From Mariniphaga sp964624645 (GTDB lineage: Bacteria > Bacteroidota > Bacteroidia > Bacteroidales > Prolixibacteraceae), in NCBI GenBank assembly GCA_964624645.1, contig CAZVAD010000051.1:1-18082 (forward strand): a stretch of 18,082 bases of DNA, given 5' to 3'. Position numbers and translations under genes: made by a program. The notes beneath the pieces are model-generated. The model saw nothing but the letters and a program-made list of their open reading frames with translations. It ran no database searches and was not told where the DNA came from. Shown in pieces: positions 13,192 to 18,082 of the stretch (position 1 is its first letter; each line of letters starts with the position of its first letter).

Positions 13192-14463
13192 ATGCTTAAC
13201 CTGAAATTTATTCAAGATTCTCCCGGGGAGGTCATTGAAAAACTTAAAAAAAGAAATTTTGACGCCTCGGAAATTGTAGGCAGCATCGCGGATTTATACC
13301 GCCGGAAAAATGAAGCCCAGCAAATGGCTGAACAGGCAAAGGCCGAAATGAATGTCATTTCAAAAGAGATCGGGCAATTGTTTCGCGAAGGAAAAACGGC
13401 AGAAGCAGATGCAGCAAAATCAAGAACATCAGCGCTGAAAGAGACCATCAAATCATTGGACGCCCAGTTTGCTGAAATTGAAAAGCAGGTTGCCGGTTTA
13501 TTGATTCTGCTACCAAATATTCCCCATGAATCCGTACCTTCAGGCAATGGCGCCGAAGACAATGAACTGGTGAAGGCTTCCGGAGAGATGCCGGAACTTC
13601 CCGAAAATGCTATGCCACACTGGGAGCTGGCACAAAAATATAACCTGATTGATTTTGAACTTGGCGTTAAAATCACCGGAGCAGGATTTCCGGTTTACCG
13701 CGGGAAAGGAGCACAGTTGCAAAGGGCGCTCATCAATTTCTTTTTGGATGAAAACCGCAAAGCCGGGTATGAAGAGATCCAGCCGCCGCTGGCAGTGAAT
13801 GAAGATTCGGGATACGGTACCGGGCAACTGCCCGACAAGGAGGGACAGATGTATCATATCACCGCAGATAATCTTTACCTCATTCCCACTGCTGAGGTGC
13901 CTGTTACTAATTTATACCGCGATGTTATTCTTGATGCCAAAGACCTTCCGGTAAAAAATACTGCCTACAGCGCCTGCTTCCGCCGCGAAGCCGGTTCTTA
14001 TGGCAAGGATGTCCGCGGACTGAACCGTCTCCACCAGTTTGACAAAGTGGAAGTCGTTCAGATTGCACATCCCGGAAAATCCTATGAAATACTTGATGAA
14101 ATGGTGAATCATGTGGAAAGCTTAGTGAAAAAACTGGAGCTTCCCTACCGGATACTGCGCCTTTGCGGCGGAGACATGGGGTTCACCTCGGCGTTGACTT
14201 ACGATTTTGAAGTGTGGTCGGCAGCGCAGCAAAGATGGCTGGAAGTCAGTTCGGTTTCTAACTTTGAATCCTTTCAGGCAAACCGCATGATGCTCCGTTT
14301 CCGGGAGGAAGGGGTTAAGAGACCACAGATTGCGCACACCCTCAACGGCAGCGCCCTGGCTTTGCCAAGAATTGTTGCCGCCCTGCTGGAAAACAATCAG
14401 ACGCCTGATGGAATCAAAATTCCAAAGGCGCTTGTTCCCTACACCGGTTTTGAAATGATCTGA
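13192..14463 (+). CDS. serS: Serine--tRNA ligase
   Basis: It charges tRNA(Ser) (and tRNA-Sec where present) with serine in the cytosol. The 423-residue class II enzyme has an N-terminal coiled-coil tRNA-binding arm (about 28-105). TAEVP (233-237), motif 2 FRREAGSYGKDVRGLNRLHQ (263-282) and motif 3 HTLNGSALALPR (382-393) are all intact. GDMGF and WLEVSSVSNFE are further family signatures. ATG 13192 is preferred over the frame opening at 13159, since MLNLKFIQDSPG matches SerRS N-termini. It is the first gene after the rplU-rpmA terminator. The CHAD gene follows 109 bases later. Confidence 0.98.
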   Translation: MLNLKFIQDSPGEVIEKLKKRNFDASEIVGSIADLYRRKNEAQQMAEQAKAEMNVISKEIGQLFREGKTAEADAAKSRTSALKETIKSLDAQFAEIEKQVAGLLILLPNIPHESVPSGNGAEDNELVKASGEMPELPENAMPHWELAQKYNLIDFELGVKITGAGFPVYRGKGAQLQRALINFFLDENRKAGYEEIQPPLAVNEDSGYGTGQLPDKEGQMYHITADNLYLIPTAEVPVTNLYRDVILDAKDLPVKNTAYSACFRREAGSYGKDVRGLNRLHQFDKVEVVQIAHPGKSYEILDEMVNHVESLVKKLELPYRILRLCGGDMGFTSALTYDFEVWSAAQQRWLEVSSVSNFESFQANRMMLRFREEGVKRPQIAHTLNGSALALPRIVAALLENNQTPDGIKIPKALVPYTGFEMI

Positions 14464-14497
14464 AAAAAACGGATTGCCTTCCACGGGAAAACGGAGC

Positions 14498-14522
14498 AAA
14501 AACCGCAGCTATCCGGTGTTTT
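14498..14522 (+). terminator. Possible weak terminator after serS
   Basis: AAAAACCG (14498-14505) pairs with CGGT plus TTTT (14514-14522, one bulged G) around an 8-base loop. The T-run is short and the structure overlaps the proposed -33 region of the next gene's promoter, so the call is tentative. Confidence 0.3.
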
Positions 14523-14551
14523 CGTAATCTGCAGAATAATTTTTATTTTTG
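14520..14551 (+). promoter_or_regulatory. Promoter of the CHAD-domain gene
   Basis: TATTTTTG (14544-14551) is a full match to TAnnTTTG. A TTTC at 14520-14523 lies 20 bases upstream as a near -33 match. Transcription would start near 14558, 15 bases before the ATG, separating this gene from serS. Confidence 0.55.
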
Positions 14552-14572
14552 CCCATCCGTTGAAAGCAATAT

Positions 14573-15222
14573 ATGGTTCAGAATATCAGGCAAAGACTGA
14601 CAGAGGCAATCGTTCGCCAGGCTGAAAAGGCGGCCTATTTTTGTGCTGCCGGAAATATTTCATCCAACCAAAAGATTCATGAGCTGCGCCGGGGCTTCAA
14701 GCGTCTGCGCGCATTGCTGGGTTTTTTCCGGGAAATGCCGGATCATTATGCCCTGCAACTGCAAAAGGAGATCAGAAATTTTGGGAAAGCGCTCGCTCCG
14801 CTGCGTGAATCTGCCGTAAACCTCACTTTGTTTGAAAAAGATTTTTCGCAGAACAAACTGCTTCCCGAGAAAAAAATCAAAAATGCCCGCGAGCAACTCA
14901 CCCAAAAGAACAAACGTTTTGTTGAACACGGTTTTTTGGAAAATAACCTGAATGACACCATACTCTCCTTTTTCAGCAATTTTGAGAAAGATTTCATACA
15001 AGCTGCCGGTGATTTTCCCGGACGGAATCATCTGTTTCAGGAAATCAGCCGCTCTTATCGGAAAGGTTTCACCGCTTTCGGCAAACTGCCGGACACCCCG
15101 CACCCTGAAGAGTTGCACGAGCTGCGCAAAAAATTAAAACGGCTGGATTATCAGCTTGATTTTTTCCGGTTTGTACATCCGCGCTATTTTAAACTGAAAA
15201 CCGACCAGCTTAACAAAATTAC
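14573..15222 (+). CDS. CHAD-domain protein, 3' end lost in the scaffold gap
   Basis: 216 complete codons are visible before the run of N. The CHAD domain (PF05235) is an all-helical fold with histidine- and basic-rich surfaces that binds inorganic polyphosphate. Both signature helices are present: HELRRGFKRLRALLGFF (36-52) and HELRKKLKRLDYQLDFF (182-198), the two pseudo-repeats of the fold. Full CHAD proteins usually run to about 250-320 residues, so perhaps 30-100 residues are missing. No CYTH/triphosphatase domain precedes it, as in stand-alone CHAD proteins, and no ppk gene is nearby. A polyphosphate link is a family inference. There is no signal peptide, so it is cytosolic. Confidence 0.85.
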
Positions 15223-15322
15223 NNNNNNNNNNNNNNNNNNNNNNNNNNNNNNNNNNNNNNNNNNNNNNNNNNNNNNNNNNNNNNNNNNNNNNNNNNNNNN
15301 NNNNNNNNNNNNNNNNNNNNNN
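15223..15322. other. Assembly gap of 100 N
   Basis: A run of exactly 100 N, the usual placeholder for a scaffold gap of unknown length. It removes the 3' ends of two convergent genes (CHAD on the left, rhamnosidase on the right). The true distance, any genes in between, and even the join itself are not established by this sequence. Confidence 0.98.
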
Positions 15323-18076
15323 GGTTTCGCCTGACTTTTTTGCAAATTCCGAATTTACACGTACTGTTTTTCCGTTCTCCTTTGGAAAATAGACCACTGC
15401 CGATGCGTTGGGCGGAACGGTAACATCAAGCATTGTCCTGCCGTTTTCCCGCTTCCATGAAGTTTTAATCAGGCCTGCAGGCGAGTTATAAGTTGCTTTT
15501 GCCCACGATATTTGCTCAGCAGTTAAATTTGGAATCCGGATATCTACTTTGCTGAATCCGGGTGAATCATCCCGCAATCTGATACCGGCTACGCCGTCAA
15601 TATACCACGCGCCGGGATATAAAAAGGAGCTGTGGAGCAAGGAGTGTCCGGGAAGATCTTTTTCCCACATTTCCCAGATGGTGGTGGCGTCGTTGTCGCG
15701 CATCAGTCCCCAGCTTGGATAGGTGGTTTGAGACGTCATAGAGTAAATCAGATCATCTCTTCCTTCATCTCTCAATACTTTAAAAAGCATGGCTCCGCCG
15801 GTGATTCCCACATCGATGTGTCCGTTTTGGTTGATCAGGATTTCGTTTTTTAGCGATTGGATAACATCCCCACGAAGTGCTTCAGGCATGATGTTGCCGT
15901 AAAGTGCGGCGGCAAGACTGCGCATCGATTGATCGGAGTAGTTGGCAGTTTCGGGGTGATAATATTTTTCGTGGATGGCAGCCGATGCGCGTTCGGCTTT
16001 TTGTTCCCAGCTGTGCGCTTCATCTTCTTTCCCAATAACTTTTGCAATATTTGCGGCTGTTCTCAGGTTATAAATCCTGTAGCAATTGTTGAAAAAGATT
16101 GTTTCATCGGAATAGTTGTTCATCCCTTGTGCGTTTGCTCCGGGCCACAACCAGTCTCCCAAAAAATCCCAGGGACCGCCGTAGCGTTTCAGCATATCAT
16201 TTTCTACATGGCTATCTAAGAAATCCAGCCAGCCTTTGATCATTTCAAAATTTTCTTCCAATACCCTGGTGTCGCCTTGATATTGATACATAAACCAGGG
16301 CAGCGTAACCACAATTCCGCCCCAGGCGGGACCGCCGCCACCGTGATAAGTGGGTGCAGTTTGCGGAAGAATACCGCCGCCTAAATAGCGACCGCTTCCT
16401 TCGTGCTTGCGTGCCCATTCGGGATCGTTCATGTTGCCGACCATGGGTTCGGTGCCTTGCACATCGCGCCAGTCTTCCAGCCATTTGTTATAAAATGCAC
16501 CCAACCGGTAGTTTAAAAACCCGGTTTCGGAAGTGGCGTGGGCATCGCCGCCATAGCCGAAGCGCTCGCGTTGCGGACAATCCACAATATAACCGCCCAA
16601 CGACAGGTTTTCGAATGTCCATTTCACGGTGTTGTAAATCCAGTTTTGCAGCGGGTCGGAACATTCAAAAGTTGTGGCATCCGCAAAATTTGTACGTACC
16701 ATCCATCCTTTAATGTCTGCCGGGTTGGGTTTGTATTTCAATCCTTTGATTGTTATCCATCTGCCCGAAATGTAATTGAATCGGTTTTTGAAGATGCCTT
16801 CACCCGAATCATCGATGATGTAACTGTTTGCCAAACCGTAGGTTATTTCATTCTGCGCTCTTTCTGAAATCAGAAAATCAACGGTATCTCCCGGATTTCC
16901 TTTTATTGCTGCCTGCATCCAGCCGGCAAAGTTTACTCCCATATCCACCCGATAGCTTCCGTCTGAAAGTTCTTCGATAGAGATGGGATTAATTTCGTCA
17001 AAAAGTGTGTTAGTTTCAACCTTTTGTGCAGAGAGTGTCAAAGTCGGATGATATACAGTTGCGTTGTTCCACGACCGGTCATCCAATTGGGTGGTGTTCC
17101 AGTTTTCGGTTTCGAGGTTGGCATCATAAATTTCTCCGCCGTATCCGCCCACGCCAAAACCCCAGTTGCCGGTCAGCTGATTGGGGCTCGGATGGGTTTT
17201 CCAGGTTTCATCGGTAACAATCCGGGTGATCTGCGCTGCATTGTTTCCGTAAATATCTGCTTGCGCGATAACCAACGGTGTGCGAGGTTTATCATCGGTG
17301 GCGTATGGAGCATAAATAGACCAGGAAGTACCTGCCCACAAAACGATGACATTTTCTCCCGGTTTTAATGACGGAGCGATGTCGTATGAAAGGTACCGGG
17401 CACGTTGGGTGTGGTCTGTAACAGCCGGCGCCAGAACATGATTGCCGACTTTTTCTCCGTTTACATAGACTTCGTGATACCCTACCGATGCCACAAAAAG
17501 ATTTGCTTTTTGAGGCTTTTCATTCAACGTGAAAGTTTTTCTAAACCAGGGATCTTTCATTTGATTCGGGCCTTCATCGGGATTATAAGCTTCGGCGGTT
17601 CCAATCCATTTTGCTGTCCATTCATCCGGTGAGAAAAGTCCGGTGCTCCAGGTAGCCGCCCGGCTGAATTTGGATGCTGTTTCTTCTTCATCTTTCACCT
17701 GAACTTTCCAGTAATAGTTGTTATCGGATATTAACGGAATGCCGGCATATTCAATCAACTGTGTGTTGTTCGATAAAATCCAGCCAGAATTCCAGATGTT
17801 GCCTTCATTTTTATCGATTAACTTTTTGTTGTCACTCACAATAATCCGGTAAGCGGTTTGTTTTTGTCCGAAAGCGGATTTTTTTGTGGCAGAGAGCTTC
17901 CAACTGAATCGCGGTTTAACCACATCCAGACCGGAGGGATTAGTGAGGTATTCCACCGTTAATTCAACAGGAATAATTGATGATTTTTGCTTGTTGCAGG
18001 AAATTACACTGAACAATACCAAAACAAAGATTAAAATATTGAAGAGCTGAGACTTTGAGATTTCTTGAATTTGCAT
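15323..18076 (-). CDS. GH78 alpha-L-rhamnosidase lipoprotein, C-terminus lost in the gap
   Basis: It hydrolyses terminal alpha-L-rhamnose from glycans or glycosides by an inverting mechanism. 918 residues are visible. A lipoprotein signal peptide (lipobox VISC, Cys27) is followed by a Fn3-like region (about 35-150), carbohydrate-binding/N domains (about 150-460), a six-hairpin catalytic domain (about 465-830) and the start of a C-terminal beta domain. DCPQRERFGYGGD (499-511) holds D499, general acid E504 and D511 at the same spacing as the catalytic D567/E572/D579 of Bacillus RhaB. ATTIWEMWEK holds the probable base E802. Y508 stands where many GH78 enzymes have Trp. ATG 18076 suits the signal peptide, but the window ends 6 bases upstream. 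The last perhaps 20-60 residues are missing. Membrane anchoring suggests it feeds a periplasmic or surface glycan-degradation pathway; no SusCD pair is visible here. Confidence 0.92.
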
Positions 18077-18082
18077 GGCTAT

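Noticed and set aside
15134..15222. Read-through of the rhamnosidase frame past the N run to about 15134
   Set aside because: Those codons are antisense to the CHAD gene, and the frame across 100 placeholder N is meaningless.
16354..16713. Plus-strand open frame of 119 codons inside the rhamnosidase gene
   Set aside because: It is a shadow of a well-supported GH78 gene with catalytic motifs on the opposite strand, and its translation looks like no known protein.

Overview
The window comes from a Bacteroidota chromosome, most likely an environmental member of the Bacteroidales/Marinilabiliales type, though rank below phylum is inference. Evidence is the promoter style (TAnnTTTG -7 boxes), weak Shine-Dalgarno sites, lipoprotein signal peptides ending in -SC, two secreted proteins with a carboxypeptidase-like regulatory domain, a DUF1080 lipoprotein and a GH78 rhamnosidase lipoprotein. 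It holds 15 protein genes, two of them cut by a scaffold gap of exactly 100 N. I see no tRNA, rRNA, CRISPR array, insertion sequence or prophage gene, and no gene-free stretch over 300 bases.

Left part (1-6000): an aldo/keto reductase (-) diverges from a monofunctional aspartate kinase (+). A secreted carboxypeptidase-regulatory-domain protein (-) follows. A 288-base divergent intergenic region with a perfect palindrome then leads into a two-gene lipoprotein operon (+): a long coiled-coil lipoprotein and a DUF1080 lipoprotein. That operon ends one base from the end of a second secreted carboxypeptidase-regulatory-domain protein (-).

Middle (6000-11900), all on the minus strand: valS, an unrecognised acidic lipoprotein gene with a strong terminator, and an operon of a BFN/DUF151-UVR protein followed by a CNT nucleoside transporter that carries a cleavable-looking signal peptide.

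Right part (12000-15222), plus strand: a clear Bacteroidota promoter, a GC-rich foldable leader, then rplU and rpmA, a strong terminator, serS and a CHAD-domain gene that runs into the gap. Here L27 (rpmA) is fused to a long acidic/lysine-rich linker and a C-terminal helix-hairpin-helix module. Beyond the gap (15323-18076) lies a GH78 alpha-L-rhamnosidase lipoprotein on the minus strand, missing its C-terminal end.

Most of the window is housekeeping translation and cell-envelope biology. I found no clear new defence or mobile system. The two points most worth a second look are the L27-HhH fusion and the structured leader in front of rplU-rpmA.
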